DNA of 34,218 nt, taken from contig PLHK01000063.1 of the NCBI GenBank assembly GCA_003139955.1, positions 1-34,218 of the forward strand, read 5' to 3'. Under the pieces are notes generated by a model that saw only the letters and a program-made list of their open reading frames with translations, was not told the origin of the DNA and ran no database searches. Of this stretch, positions 22,426 through 31,415 are shown in pieces. The DNA comes from Limisphaerales bacterium (GTDB taxonomy: Bacteria; Verrucomicrobiota; Verrucomicrobiia; Limisphaerales; UBA11358). Made by a program: the position numbers and the translations under genes. The stretch's first letter is position 1. Each line of letters starts with the position of its first letter.

Positions 22426-23301
22426 TCATGCGTGCGCCAGTTGCGCGCGATAATCGGTTGGCGAGCGACCGAGGATACGCTTGAACACCCGGTTGAAATG
22501 CGTCAGCGACTGGAAGCCAACTTCGTAGGCGATCTCGCTCACGCGTAGATTCGGGTTGAGCAGAAGATTTTTCGCCCGCTCCGTGCGCACGCGTGAAAGG
22601 TAATCGGTGAAATTGATGCCGGTGGCCTTTTTGAAGATTTTACAGAAATAAAATTTGTTCGTGTTGACCGACTTGGCGACCTGCCCCAGCGAAAGTTCCT
22701 CGGTCTGATGATCGGTGATGAATTGTTTCGCGCGCGTGATGATCGGCGCTTCGGCGTTTTGTTCCCGCACGACAATCTGGTTGCTGACCATCGAGAGATG
22801 CTCGGCAAAAATGGCCAGCAGTTTGACGACCGAATCATGCTCCCGCGACGAGAGCACACGCGTGGCGAAATAAGCCTCGCGCAATTCATTGATATTAGTT
22901 TCCAGTCCCCAATTGGCGAACAATTTGGCGGCGCGGTTGAACCGGGCTTCCGTCGGCTTTTTTCTGAAGATCTGCCCGGTCGTAAGAAAACCGACCAATT
23001 GGCCGCCCATCCGCACCGGCACGGCGGTGTCACACAAGCCGACCTGGCAGGTGACGGACTTCGCCTCATGGGTGGCAGTTTCGGAAAGTTTCTGCTGGGT
23101 TTGCAGACACGCGGCGCAGGCACGGCTTTTTTGCGAAATCATCGCGCACAATGGATTTTCAAAGTGCTTGCCGTGGTGCGGCAGTTGCCACGATTCCACC
23201 GAGCGCAGCATCATGGGCATTCCGGTCATTTCACTGAACGCACGTTCGTAGTCCTGATAAATTTTTGAGCCCGCCAACGCTTCAATCAAATGTTTTGCCA
23301 T
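22426..23301 (-). CDS. AraC-family regulator with PocR-like sensor domain
   Basis: The 291-residue protein joins an N-terminal PocR-type ligand domain (about 5-170) to an AraC DNA-binding domain (about 188-285: two helix-turn-helices, LSLGQVAKSVNTNKFYFCKIFKKATG and VSEIAYEVGFQSLTHFNRVFKRILGRSPTDYR). The sensor half has the PocR pattern of cysteines, C52, C62, C65, C85 and C90, with the GGQLVGFLTTGQIF strand. PocR domains are proposed to bind small organic ligands, and the cysteines could also bind metal or sense redox state (inference). It is the first gene of a likely three-gene regulatory operon with the kinase and response regulator. A 19-base inverted repeat 22 bases upstream of its start may be its own operator. 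Confidence 0.92.
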   Translation of the reverse strand: MAKHLIEALAGSKIYQDYERAFSEMTGMPMMLRSVESWQLPHHGKHFENPLCAMISQKSRACAACLQTQQKLSETATHEAKSVTCQVGLCDTAVPVRMGGQLVGFLTTGQIFRKKPTEARFNRAAKLFANWGLETNINELREAYFATRVLSSREHDSVVKLLAIFAEHLSMVSNQIVVREQNAEAPIITRAKQFITDHQTEELSLGQVAKSVNTNKFYFCKIFKKATGINFTDYLSRVRTERAKNLLLNPNLRVSEIAYEVGFQSLTHFNRVFKRILGRSPTDYRAQLAHA

Positions 23302-23323
23302 AGTCGTCTTCTTTCTCTTGGTT

Positions 23324-23342
23324 CAAAACAAAATTTGTTTTG
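23324..23342. promoter_or_regulatory. 19-base inverted repeat upstream of the AraC/PocR gene
   Basis: Nine-base perfect arms, caaaacaaa and tttgttttg, flank a single central base, 22 bases before the regulator's start codon. The AT-rich symmetric site in the promoter position suggests an operator, perhaps for autoregulation. No trans-acting factor can be assigned from sequence. Confidence 0.45.
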
Positions 23343-23413
23343 TTAAGAGCAAAATAAGAGAAGCCATCAAAACGGACAATTGGGGACGCACCTGATTGTT
23401 TTTGGGGAATAAC

Positions 23414-23443
23414 AACTAGAGGGACTAGGGGAATCCCTTAGTT
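23414..23443. repeat. hairpin between radical SAM gene and regulator gene
   Basis: The arms aactagaggga and tcccttagtt pair with one bulged base around a loop of about nine bases. It lies 28 bases beyond the stop of the radical SAM gene on the minus strand. There is no following T-run, so it is at best a weak or Rho-assisted terminator. Confidence 0.35.
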
Positions 23444-23470
23444 GAATCTCGGCGGCCGAATCAAATTCCG

Positions 23471-24373
23471 TCAAAAAACTTCAGCCTTCAGCCCGCTGAC
23501 ATCGCGCACACGCTCCGCGATGCGCGCGAGCGTGTTCAACGGCAGATGTCCGCAGTTTGGATGTGCCGGCGGGCGCGTGGCCGAATAAATTTGAACCAGC
23601 CGGATTTGTGCGCCTGCCCGCCGCAAATCATCCAACCGTTGCGCGTAGTGCTCAATTTCCTCGGCGGGCGGCTCCTTGCCGTTCAACAGCGGAAAAAGGC
23701 TTTGGATGATCACCGGTCGCTGCCGCGCAACCAGAAGGATGTTTGCCAGAATTTTTTCGATTGAGCAGGCCGGCCGGTTCACCTTGTCCATATAATCCTG
23801 CGTGCCGGCGTCGAGCTTGGCCCAGATTTCGTCCTGCTGCGTGAACAGTTTCAAACCGTCCTGCACTTCCCGCGACTCCAGCCGGGCTGCGTTGGTGATC
23901 AGCACGATCTTAAAAAATGGAAACCGTGCCAGCGCACGGACATGGGCGACGGTCCGCACGGCATCGAGAAAATTCGGGCAAATCGTCGGCTCGCCGTCGC
24001 CGCTCAATGCGACGTGCCGGAGCTCAAGCAGTTCGGCGGGCGTATCCTGTTGGTAATGGATGTCCCGCAGTTCGCCGGAATGTGCCAACCCCAACGTGCG
24101 CTGCAACTCTTCCGCCATCACGTCCACGTCCAATGATTTTTCCAGCGCGGATACTGTCCGATCCACTTCGCAATACTCGCAGCCGAATTTGCAGTGTTTG
24201 TCCGGGTTCATGTTCACGCCGATGGACAACCCGCGCGCGCGCGATGAAACGACGACATACACAAAACGATTGCCGAGAAATTCGCGTGGACGCGAAAACG
24301 CCGACATTGGCGTAACGTGAGCGCGAGCGGTTTTGCCCGCGATTTGTGGCGGCGATGGGGTTTTAGGAGTCAT
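23471..24373 (-). CDS. radical SAM protein, wyosine-type (TYW1-like) family
   Basis: The 300-residue protein has the cluster motif CKFGCEYC (Cys61, 65, 68; CxxxCxxC) that binds the SAM-coordinating 4Fe-4S cluster. Typical features follow: ALSGDGEPTICPNF (a GGE-like motif), FFKIVLITNAARL, then EIWAKLDAGTQDYMDKVNRP. This set is characteristic of the COG0731 radical SAM family related to wyosine synthesis enzymes; bacterial members are mostly uncharacterised. No second cluster or extra domain is visible. The start at 24373 overlaps the upstream small membrane-protein gene by about 11 bases; Met23 (24307) is an alternative start that would remove a basic, poorly conserved leader. Its substrate is unknown. 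Confidence 0.85.
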   Translation of the reverse strand: MTPKTPSPPQIAGKTARAHVTPMSAFSRPREFLGNRFVYVVVSSRARGLSIGVNMNPDKHCKFGCEYCEVDRTVSALEKSLDVDVMAEELQRTLGLAHSGELRDIHYQQDTPAELLELRHVALSGDGEPTICPNFLDAVRTVAHVRALARFPFFKIVLITNAARLESREVQDGLKLFTQQDEIWAKLDAGTQDYMDKVNRPACSIEKILANILLVARQRPVIIQSLFPLLNGKEPPAEEIEHYAQRLDDLRRAGAQIRLVQIYSATRPPAHPNCGHLPLNTLARIAERVRDVSGLKAEVF

Positions 24374-24654
24374 GCAACAATTGCAGAGACGCGTTGCGAG
24401 AGAATTTTTTCTTCACCGCAGTTGCGGCGGGCTGGCGTTGGATCGATTGCCGTTTCGACGCTTCTTCCGCATCGAACTTCGCCATTTCTTTTTCCAGCAT
24501 GAATGCAATCAAGGTCAGCCCTAAAAAAAACCGCTCCCAGCGGCAACACCAATAGCAGCGCTGAAGCCACATTGAACCCGCCGAAATCAATGATTCCTCC
24601 CGCCACAAATCCCGCCACCGAAGCTGAAGCCAGAGTTTTAGTCAACTTTGTCAT
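24363..24654 (-). pseudogene. small membrane protein gene split by a frameshift at an 8-base homopolymer
   Basis: From ATG at 24652-24654 one frame reads MTKLTKTLASASVAGFVAGG, then a hydrophobic helix ending LLLVLPLGAVF. At the run of eight A (plus 24523-24530; T on the coding strand) the sensible continuation jumps frame: LGLTLIAFMLEKEMAKFDAEEASKR and a basic tail ending QLLHDS and stop at 24363. The region is 292 bases, and removing one T gives exactly 97 codons. The joined product would have two hydrophobic stretches and a charged tail. A sequencing or assembly slip, a recent mutation or slippage by the ribosome are all possible. It overlaps the start of the radical SAM gene. The family is not recognised. 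Confidence 0.55.
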
Positions 24655-24764
24655 TTCATCGAAGATGCACAAAGACGGTGCGCCCCACTCCCCTGTTTTT
24701 GTCAGGAGCACAACATTTTTTGCAGGGGCAAGTAGCTGCCCTGAAAGGCAGGCGTGAGGTTTTT

Positions 24765-25799
24765 TTATTTCAACTCTGCCGCGATCTGCTCGCCCAGCGC
24801 GGTGGCCTCGGCGATCGGACGTTTGCCTTCGCCGCGTTTCACCGTTTCGTCACGGAAGGAAATGGCCTTAAGTAAAATCTTGTCGCCGGCAATTTCCGCG
24901 TGCGCGCCGACCGGACTCTGGCAGCCGCCGCCCATGCCGCGCAAAAATGCGCGCTCCGCCGTCACCGCATGGAAGGTGTTGAAATGATTCAGACGCTCGA
25001 CGATTGTTAGAATGCGCTCATCATCGGCGCGCGTCTCGATGCCGATCGCGCCCTGGCCGACGCACGGCAGCATTTCGTCAAGGCTCAAAATCGTCGCCAG
25101 CAAACCATCCGGCACGGCGTCGCCGCGAATCGTGCCGTCGGTATTGATGTCGAAATTCAGCCGCTTCATGCCGGCGAGCGCGAGAACCGTCGCGTCCAAT
25201 TCTCCGCGCTCGGCGACTTTTTGCATCCGCGTCGTCACATTGCCGCGAATCTCCACAATCTTCAAGTCTGGCCGCGCGGCAAGTAAAGACTGTTTCCGGC
25301 GCGTGCTGCTTGTGGCAATCGTCGCGCCCTGCGGAAAATCTTTCAGCTTCAGATGAGGGTTGTAACCGCGCAAATCACTTTGGCCCGGCGACCATTCGGC
25401 TTGCTCGTGAATAGTTTCTTTTTGCTTCGCCAAAAAATCGGCCGAGCGATAAATCAAAACGTCGCGCACATCCTCGCGTTTTGGCGTGGCGGCGAGAATC
25501 AGGCCGGCGGGTAAATCCGTCGGCAAATCTTTCAAACTGTGAACCGCGAGGTCGGCGTGGCCTTTGACGAGCGCGACCTCAAGTTCCTTTGTGAACAGGC
25601 CTTTCGGCAACGCCTCGGCCTTGTCGCCCTTTTTAGCCATCGAAGCCTTTTGTAATTTATCGCCGGTCGTCTTGATGATTTTCAGCTCGAAGCGCAGGCG
25701 CGGAAACACAGCGCGGCACTTCGCGGCGATCATGTTCGATTGCGCGAGCGCGAGCGCGCTGCCGCGCGTGCAGATGATTATGGGACGTTCTAACGGCAT
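24765..25799 (-). CDS. hemC: porphobilinogen deaminase HemC (hydroxymethylbilane synthase)
   Basis: HemC polymerises four porphobilinogens to hydroxymethylbilane. Diagnostic segments are TRGSALALAQ at 11-20, KTTGDKLQ, LFTKELEVAL, HADLAVHSLKDLPT with catalytic Asp91, TSSTRRKQSL, IRGNVTTRMQK, VGQGAIGIE and GGGCQSPVGAHAE, where Cys293 should carry the dipyrromethane cofactor. At 344 residues it is about 30 longer than E. coli HemC (about 313); the extra length is an insertion at about 121-157 (from SADFLAKQKETIHEQ to HLKLKDFPQ) before the TSSTRR motif. Its start is 90 bases downstream of the next gene's stop. With hemA and the hemE relic it is the third haem-pathway gene in the window. Confidence 0.96.
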   Translation of the reverse strand: MPLERPIIICTRGSALALAQSNMIAAKCRAVFPRLRFELKIIKTTGDKLQKASMAKKGDKAEALPKGLFTKELEVALVKGHADLAVHSLKDLPTDLPAGLILAATPKREDVRDVLIYRSADFLAKQKETIHEQAEWSPGQSDLRGYNPHLKLKDFPQGATIATSSTRRKQSLLAARPDLKIVEIRGNVTTRMQKVAERGELDATVLALAGMKRLNFDINTDGTIRGDAVPDGLLATILSLDEMLPCVGQGAIGIETRADDERILTIVERLNHFNTFHAVTAERAFLRGMGGGCQSPVGAHAEIAGDKILLKAISFRDETVKRGEGKRPIAEATALGEQIAAELK

Positions 25800-25889
25800 C
25801 TTCAGACAGAATTAGCAGGATTCACAAAAATTAGAAAGCGAACAGAAAATGAAAATTCCCCGCCTTTATTTGTGATGAGTGTGACGAGT

Positions 25890-28649
25890 TCATTTATAAA
25901 CAAACTGGGCCGTGCAGGTGCGTTGGTCGTCCTCGGTCACGATTTTGAAGCCGAGCTTTTTGCAGATGTGCTGCATGGCGTGATTGTCCGCCAGAATTTG
26001 CCCGACGATGCGCGTCAATTTTTCCGCGCGACCCACGGCGATGAGCTGCTTGAGCAACTCAAAACCGAGGCCCTGATTTTGCCAGTAGTCGTTGATGAGC
26101 ACGGCGAATTCCGCCTCGTTCGCGCCGTGCTGCTTGCTCAACCGACCGACGCCGAGAATCAATTTTTCGCCGTCATTCTTCGCCGGTTTCAACTCCGCCA
26201 CGAGCGCAATTTCGCGGTCGTAATCGTTGAAGCAAATGCGCTGCAATCGTTCGTGCGTGATGCGTTGCGACAAGTTTAGGGCGCTGAAATAGCGGTGATA
26301 AACGCTTTCTTCGGAGAGCGTCTCGTGAAACTTCACCATCTGCGGTTCGTCCTCCGGGCGGATCGGACGGATGGTCACGGGCGCTTTGTTTTTTAATTTC
26401 CACGGCGTGACATATTGCACCGGATACGGCCGGATCGCGGGCCGTGGCAATTGATCTTCCGGCGTTTTCGGATCGTGCAACACGACGCGACCGTCGAGCG
26501 CAAAAATCCGTTCGGAAGAGACGAGCAGGGGATTGATGTCAATTTCGGAAATCCACGGCTGCTCGACGACGAGCTGGCTGAAGCGCACGAGCAATTGTTC
26601 GAGCGCGGCGATGTCTGACGCCTTGCGCCCGCGCACGCCTTTGAGCGCGGTGAAAATTTTCGTCTTTTCCATCATGCGCCGCGCCAGCGTGGCGTTCAGC
26701 GGCGGCAATGCGAGCGCACGGTCTTTGAAAACTTCCACGAGCTGACCGCCGGTTCCGAAGAGCAGCACTGGGCCGAACTGCGGATCAACGCTGCTGCCAA
26801 CGATGAGTTCGTAGCCATCCAGCTTGATCATCGGCTGCACGGTAACACCGAGGAAATGTTCCTTGCCCGCTTTTTTCGTGCACGAAGTTTCAATCGCTTT
26901 CCACGCCCGCCGCACGGCCGAAGCCGTTCGCAAATTTAATTGCACGCCGCCCACATCCGTTTTGTGCGTGATCGTTTCGGAATACAATTTCAGCACGACC
27001 GGAAATCCCAGGCGCGCGGCTTCTTTCACCGCATCATTTTCCGTGAGCGCGATGTGCGTCTCAACGGTAGGGATGCCGTAAGCGAACAATAATTTTTTAG
27101 ATTCAAATTCCGTGAGGATCGTGCGGCCGGCTTTCCGCACTTCGGAAATAATTTTTCCCACCAGGTCGCGATCTACGTGCCCGCTGCCATTGAGCGCGGG
27201 CGCGGACGGCGTTTCGTAAAGCGAACGCAGATTTTCGCTGTAGCGCCACATGTAATAAAACGCTTTTGCGGCGCGATCAGGATATTTGAACGTCGGAATG
27301 TTCGCCGCATTGAGAATATTTTCGCCGGCTTCGACCTGGCCGATGCCCATCCAGCTCGCGATGATCGGCTTGCCTTCGATGTGCGCGAAAGGCTTGAGTT
27401 CCTCGGCGGTCGCAGTCGGATCGGTCATCGCTTGTGGCGTGAGAATCACGAGCAGACCATCGGTGTTTGGATCTTTCGCGGTGATGTCCACGGCTTTGGC
27501 GTAAATCTCCGGCCCGGCGTCCCCAATCACATCCACCGGATTATTGTGGCTCCATGTCGGTGGCAAAATCTGATTCAACGACGCCATTGTCTCGGGCGTC
27601 AAATCGGCTAGTTGCGCACCGCTGCCGATGAGTATGTCGGTCGCGAGCACGCCGGGTCCGCCGGCATTGGTCACGATGGTCAACCGCGGACCTTTCGGGC
27701 GTGGTTGTTTGGCGAGCACTTCCGCCATGTCGAACAATTCGGAAATCGTGTCCACGCGCAAAACACCGACGCGCTGAAACGCCGCTTGCAAGACTTCATC
27801 ACTGCCCGTAAGCGAACCTGTGTGCGACGCGGCGGCTTTCGCGGCGGCTTCGGTGCGGCCGGGTTTGATGATGATGATTGGCTTCGTCAACGCCACTTCG
27901 CGCGCCGCGGACAAAAACGCCCGCGCATCGCCTATGGATTCCATGTAGATGACGATGCTCTTGGTGTTCGGATCGTCGCCGAGATGATAAATCAAATCGC
28001 CCCAGCCAACATCGAGCATCGAGCCGAGCGAAACGAACGCGCTAAAGCCGACATTTTCTTTCAAGCTCCAATCTAAAATCGCCGTACAGAGCGCGCCACT
28101 TTGACTAAGAAATGCCACGCTGCCCGGCCGCGCCATATCGGCGGCGAACGTGGCGTTAAATTTCAAGCCCGGCACCATCACGCCCAGACAATTCGGCCCG
28201 ACGATACGGATGTTGCCGCGCCGGGCTTGTTCCAAAACTTGCTGTTCGAGCGCCGCGCCTTCCGGGCCGATTTCCTTGAACCCGGCGGAAATAATAATGA
28301 CGCCATAGATGCCGGCGGCGGCGCATTCTTTAATGATGCCCGGCACCGTTTTTGGCGGCGTGATGATGACCGCGAGGTCTGGAACTTCCGGAAGCGCGGC
28401 GACATTTGGATACGCTTTTTTCCCAAGAATGGATTCCTGAATTGGGTTCACCGGAAAAATTTTGCCGGCGAATCCGCCTTCAATCAAATTGGTCATCACC
28501 GTCCGGCCGACGCTGCGCTTGCGTTCCGTCGCGCCGATGACGGCGATACTTTTCGGTGCCAGAATTGGACGCAGCCCGCGCCGGTGCATCTGGCCAAGAA
28601 TATCGTGGGCGGGCTCGATCCGGGCAGAAGAAGCAATGGGAGTGTTCAT
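25890..28649 (-). CDS. ADP-forming acyl-CoA synthetase fused to a GNAT acetyltransferase (Pat/PatZ-like)
   Basis: The 919-residue protein has, in order, a CoA-binding domain (about 25-150, starting [19 protein letters not shown]), a succinyl-CoA-ligase-like domain with the phospho-histidine region [15 protein letters not shown] (His276), an ATP-grasp domain (about 500-720, with [20 protein letters not shown] and EIDINPLLV), and a C-terminal GNAT domain from about 745 ([18 protein letters not shown], the acetyl-CoA loop, then [17 protein letters not shown]). This is the architecture of the protein acetyltransferases PatZ/YfiQ, which acetylate lysines of metabolic enzymes such as acetyl-CoA synthetase. 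In those proteins the synthetase half is regulatory; here the histidine looks intact, so catalysis cannot be excluded. It is encoded alone, upstream of hemC. Confidence 0.92.
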   Translation of the reverse strand: MNTPIASSARIEPAHDILGQMHRRGLRPILAPKSIAVIGATERKRSVGRTVMTNLIEGGFAGKIFPVNPIQESILGKKAYPNVAALPEVPDLAVIITPPKTVPGIIKECAAAGIYGVIIISAGFKEIGPEGAALEQQVLEQARRGNIRIVGPNCLGVMVPGLKFNATFAADMARPGSVAFLSQSGALCTAILDWSLKENVGFSAFVSLGSMLDVGWGDLIYHLGDDPNTKSIVIYMESIGDARAFLSAAREVALTKPIIIIKPGRTEAAAKAAASHTGSLTGSDEVLQAAFQRVGVLRVDTISELFDMAEVLAKQPRPKGPRLTIVTNAGGPGVLATDILIGSGAQLADLTPETMASLNQILPPTWSHNNPVDVIGDAGPEIYAKAVDITAKDPNTDGLLVILTPQAMTDPTATAEELKPFAHIEGKPIIASWMGIGQVEAGENILNAANIPTFKYPDRAAKAFYYMWRYSENLRSLYETPSAPALNGSGHVDRDLVGKIISEVRKAGRTILTEFESKKLLFAYGIPTVETHIALTENDAVKEAARLGFPVVLKLYSETITHKTDVGGVQLNLRTASAVRRAWKAIETSCTKKAGKEHFLGVTVQPMIKLDGYELIVGSSVDPQFGPVLLFGTGGQLVEVFKDRALALPPLNATLARRMMEKTKIFTALKGVRGRKASDIAALEQLLVRFSQLVVEQPWISEIDINPLLVSSERIFALDGRVVLHDPKTPEDQLPRPAIRPYPVQYVTPWKLKNKAPVTIRPIRPEDEPQMVKFHETLSEESVYHRYFSALNLSQRITHERLQRICFNDYDREIALVAELKPAKNDGEKLILGVGRLSKQHGANEAEFAVLINDYWQNQGLGFELLKQLIAVGRAEKLTRIVGQILADNHAMQHICKKLGFKIVTEDDQRTCTAQFVYK

Positions 28650-28753
28650 ATTTTGTCATTTTTCTGAAGCACTACGCTGACATCGAAAATGCCGGATGTC
28701 TTTACCGGATTTGGCGATGGCTCACCATTTTTTGTTTTAGGATATCCCACTAA

Positions 28754-28936
28754 TCTCGTCGCCCAACTAATCTACGTTTGCGGATTGCGGGCACCTATGT
28801 CGTCATCGGTCTTTTTACCGGCCTGCGTTCCAGCGAAATTGAAAAACTTGACTGGAATCAAATTAGTCTGGTGAACAAACGCATCTAGGTAAAAGCTTAA
28901 ACTCCAAAACATCACATCTTCTGCTATGAAGCGTGA
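28754..28936 (+). pseudogene. tyrosine recombinase (integrase) remnant
   Basis: One plus-strand frame reads IAGTYVVIGLFTGLRSSEI then EKLDWNQISLVNKRI, followed by a TAG (28886), VKA, a TAA (28898) and TPKHHIFCYEA. The pattern LFTGLRxxEIxxLxW is the first catalytic-arginine region of tyrosine recombinases. There is no start, two stops lie inside, and the other catalytic residues are absent, so it is a small relic. It is 114 bases from the tRNA-Tyr gene, a common integration target. The rest of the 28650-29020 gap holds no other recognisable gene. Confidence 0.7.
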
Positions 28937-29020
28937 GTGACATTCGCGTGACACGATTAAAAGGAATATCGCGAAAAATCATCGAGACAGTGAAAATTAG
29001 AAAACAGGCTTAAAACAAGG

Positions 29021-29045
29021 CTTTCCATTGTCTCCCAATGGAAAG
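29021..29045 (-). terminator. hairpin after tRNA-Tyr
   Basis: Perfect ten-base arms, ctttccattg and caatggaaag, surround a five-base loop, beginning five bases after the tRNA 3' end on the minus strand. A short T-rich stretch (CCTTGTTTTAAG) follows. It probably ends the tRNA transcript, though the T-run is weak. Confidence 0.6.
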
Positions 29046-29049
29046 AAAG

Positions 29050-29135
29050 TGGTGGTAGGTGATGGATTCGAACCATCGAAGGCGTTAGCCGACAGATTTA
29101 CAGTCTGCACCCTTTAGCCACTTGGATAACCTACC
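29050..29135 (-). tRNA. tRNA-Tyr (anticodon GUA)
   Basis: An 86-base type II tRNA. The acceptor arms GGTAGGT and ACCTACC pair fully, discriminator A and an encoded CCA follow (29052-29050), the anticodon loop CTGTAAATC gives GUA, there is a long variable arm, and the T-loop is GATGG-TTCGAAT-CCATC. It resembles E. coli tRNA-Tyr in the anticodon arm. The nearby integrase relic suggests its 3' end once served as an attachment site. Confidence 0.95.
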
Positions 29136-29150
29136 ACGAAAAGGGCTGCC

Positions 29151-29179
29151 ATTAAGCCATGCCGCCGCACGCTTGTCAA
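29151..29179 (-). promoter_or_regulatory. sigma70-type promoter of tRNA-Tyr
   Basis: On the minus strand TTGACA (plus 29174-29179, perfect consensus) and CTTAAT (plus 29151-29156) are 17 bases apart. Transcription would start near 29144, about nine bases before the mature tRNA 5' end. Confidence 0.75.
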
Positions 29180-29330
29180 TCTGTTGACTTTCAAAAAAGC
29201 AAGTGTCGCGCGCGAAGGTTGAGAAGGAAACGCAGATGAAAACCTTGATTCTTTCGCCCCTCGCAACCTTTACCCGACATTTCCCCCCTTTGAAATTGTG
29301 CGGCAGATGAATCTGTTTTAAACTGGCCGG

Positions 29331-30674
29331 ATGTTCGATTCGTTAAGCACCAAGCTTCAAAACGCCTTCAAGAATTTGCGCGGCCTTGGAAAAATTTCCG
29401 AGAGCAACGTCGGCGACGCCCTGCGCGAAGTCCGGATGGCGCTCCTCGAAGCCGACGTGAATTTCAAGGTCGCGCGCGATTTCATCGAGCGCGTCAAAGT
29501 AAAATCGCTCGGAGTGGAAGTCATTTCCAGTGTCCAACCCGGCCAGCAGATCATCAAATTTGTGAGCGACGAGCTGACGGATTTGCTCGGTTCGCAAAAC
29601 GCGGCGCTAAATTTGAGCGGTAATCCGACTTCTATTTTGATGGTCGGTCTGCATGGTGCAGGTAAAACCACATCCAGCGGCAAACTCGCAAAATTGCTAA
29701 AAAAACAAGGTCGCGCTCCGTTGCTCGTCGCGGCGGACGTGTATCGTCCGGCGGCGATGGATCAACTGGAAACGCTTGGCAAACAAATTGACGTTCCCGT
29801 TTTTGTCAAACGCGGCGAAACGGATGTTTTGAAAATCGCGCGCGAGGCTTTGAGTTTTGCGCAAACAAATAATTGCAACGTCATCATCTTCGACACCGCC
29901 GGCCGTTTACAGATTGACGAACCGCTTGTGCAGGAACTCGTGCGTTTGCGCGACCTGGTGAAGCCGTCGGAAATTTTGCTCGTCCTCGACGCCGCGACTG
30001 GACAAGAAGCTGTCAACGTCGCCACACATTTTGATTCGGCACTCAACATTACGGGATCAATTTTGACCAAGCTCGACGGCGACGCACGCGGCGGCGCTGC
30101 GTTGAGTTTGAAAAGTGTCACCGGCAAGCCGATCAAATTCGCGGGCGTCGGTGAAAAATTGGACGAGTTCGAGCCGTTTCATCCCGAACGCATGGCGTCA
30201 CGCATTCTCGGCATGGGCGATGTCGTAAGTCTGGTTGAACGCGCCGCCGAAACCGTCAACGAAGAAGACGCGAAGCGCATGGAAGCAAAGATGCGCAAAG
30301 GCGAATTTTCGCTCGAAGATTTTCTGGAGCAATTGCGCGCGATGAAAAAACTCGGTTCACTCGAAAGCATCATGAAGATGCTGCCCGGCGGCGGCGATGC
30401 GTTGAAGCAGATTGATATCGGCAAGCAGGAAAAAGAATTCAAGCGCATGGAAGGCATGGTCTGCGCGATGACGCTGAAAGAACGACGCAATCCCGTGATT
30501 CTCAACGCGAGCCGCCGTCGCCGCATCGCCGCCGGCAGCGGCGTGACGGTGACGGAGCTGAACACGATGCTCAACAAATTTTTTCAGATGCAGACGATGA
30601 TGAAAAAGATGGGTAAGATGTCCAAACTGATGGGTAAGATGGGCGGCGCGATGCCGGGGATGTTCCGAAAATAA
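29331..30674 (+). CDS. ffh: signal recognition particle protein Ffh
   Basis: Ffh binds 4.5S RNA and signal sequences of nascent membrane proteins and delivers them to FtsY. The 447-residue protein has an N-domain (1-90), a SRP-type GTPase domain with GLHGAGKTTSSGKLA at 106-120, DTAGR at 188-192 and TKLDGDARGG at 246-255, and an M domain with a methionine-rich C-terminus (MQTMMKKMGKMSKLMGKMGG). The length is normal for bacteria (about 450). The start follows a run of AT-rich sequence with no strong Shine-Dalgarno. It is a single gene between tRNA-Tyr and hsp20 and is a housekeeping locus; it gives no sign of transfer. Confidence 0.97.
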   Translation: MFDSLSTKLQNAFKNLRGLGKISESNVGDALREVRMALLEADVNFKVARDFIERVKVKSLGVEVISSVQPGQQIIKFVSDELTDLLGSQNAALNLSGNPTSILMVGLHGAGKTTSSGKLAKLLKKQGRAPLLVAADVYRPAAMDQLETLGKQIDVPVFVKRGETDVLKIAREALSFAQTNNCNVIIFDTAGRLQIDEPLVQELVRLRDLVKPSEILLVLDAATGQEAVNVATHFDSALNITGSILTKLDGDARGGAALSLKSVTGKPIKFAGVGEKLDEFEPFHPERMASRILGMGDVVSLVERAAETVNEEDAKRMEAKMRKGEFSLEDFLEQLRAMKKLGSLESIMKMLPGGGDALKQIDIGKQEKEFKRMEGMVCAMTLKERRNPVILNASRRRRIAAGSGVTVTELNTMLNKFFQMQTMMKKMGKMSKLMGKMGGAMPGMFRK

Positions 30675-30683
30675 TCTACGCTT

Positions 30684-30728
30684 ACGGTTGTGCCAACCGT
30701 GACAGCAGCGACGCGATGCTGGCACAAC
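30684..30728. repeat. two alternative stem-loops downstream of ffh
   Basis: Hairpin 1 pairs acggttg (30684-30690) with caaccgt (30694-30700). Stem 2 pairs gttgtgcca (30687-30695) with tggcacaac (30720-30728). They share bases, so only one can form. There is no T-run, so the pair is an attenuator-like or mRNA-stabilising structure rather than a clear terminator. Confidence 0.4.
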
Positions 30729-30821
30729 AATTGCGCCAAAAATTTCCAGCGCGCACGTTCTCCGACAATTCAATTCTTCAAAAAACTTGGTTTTACAATG
30801 GTTTTTCACCGTTCCGGCAAT

Positions 30822-30837
30822 TGGCATTCCTCAAGCT
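30822..30837 (+). promoter_or_regulatory. possible sigma54-type promoter of hsp20
   Basis: TGGCA at 30822-30826 and GCT at 30835-30837 place GG and GC at the 12-base spacing of -24/-12 promoters, with a poor match between. The start would fall about 40 bases before the hsp20 ATG. This is a weak call. Confidence 0.25.
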
Positions 30838-30888
30838 AAAAGGGATGTGTCCGACAACTTTAACCATTAACCGAAAGGAAAATAAATT

Positions 30889-31317
30889 ATGAAACTAGTG
30901 CAATATCAACGCCCCGTCGCGTGGCCAACGTTTGGCCGGCTGGCAAACTTGCAAGATGAACTCGACCGGCTGTTTGAAGCGCCGCTCACCGCGTGGGCGC
31001 CCGCGCTCGACGTGCATGAAGACAAGGACAGCTTCAGCGTGCGCGTGGAATTACCCGGCATGAAACGTGAGGACATCGAGGTCGCGCTGCATGACGGCGC
31101 GCTCGTCATCTCCGGCGAACGCACGGCCGAAAAAATCCACGAGGACACGGAAGTTCACCGGCAGGAACGTTACTACGGGAAATTTTCCCGCGCGCTCACG
31201 TTGCCGGCGGCGGTCGCGGGCGACAAGGTTAAGGCGCAATACAAAGACGGCATTTTGACCGTCACGCTGCCCAAGGCCGAGGAAGCCAAGCCGAAAGCCA
31301 TTGCCGTCAGCGAATAA
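30889..31317 (+). CDS. Hsp20/alpha-crystallin small heat-shock protein
   Basis: The 142-residue cytoplasmic holdase chaperone has a short N-terminal arm (LQDELDRLFEAP), an alpha-crystallin domain at about 42-132 (ALDVHEDKDSFSVRVELPGMKREDIEVALHDGALVISGER, then YYGKFSRALTLP and AQYKDGILTVTLPK), and a C-terminal tail with the AIAV variant of the IxI motif. A good Shine-Dalgarno (aaagga near 30874-30880) precedes the ATG. It is followed by a clear terminator at 31340. The gene stands alone between ffh and the converging ketoacyl synthase gene. Confidence 0.94.
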   Translation: MKLVQYQRPVAWPTFGRLANLQDELDRLFEAPLTAWAPALDVHEDKDSFSVRVELPGMKREDIEVALHDGALVISGERTAEKIHEDTEVHRQERYYGKFSRALTLPAAVAGDKVKAQYKDGILTVTLPKAEEAKPKAIAVSE

Positions 31318-31339
31318 ATTCGTCGCGAAAAATCAAAAG

Positions 31340-31372
31340 GCCGGAACCGGAAAAACGGTTCCGGCTTTTTTT
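31340..31372 (+). terminator. intrinsic terminator of hsp20
   Basis: A nine-base-pair GC-rich stem (gccggaacc at 31340-31348, ggttccggc at 31357-31365) with an eight-base loop is followed by seven T (31366-31372). The A-rich flank on the left also makes it a possible weak terminator for the converging gene. Confidence 0.9.
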
Positions 31373-31415
31373 GCGGCTCCGATGTCCGACAATACGGCGA
31401 TTTTATTTTTCAAAA

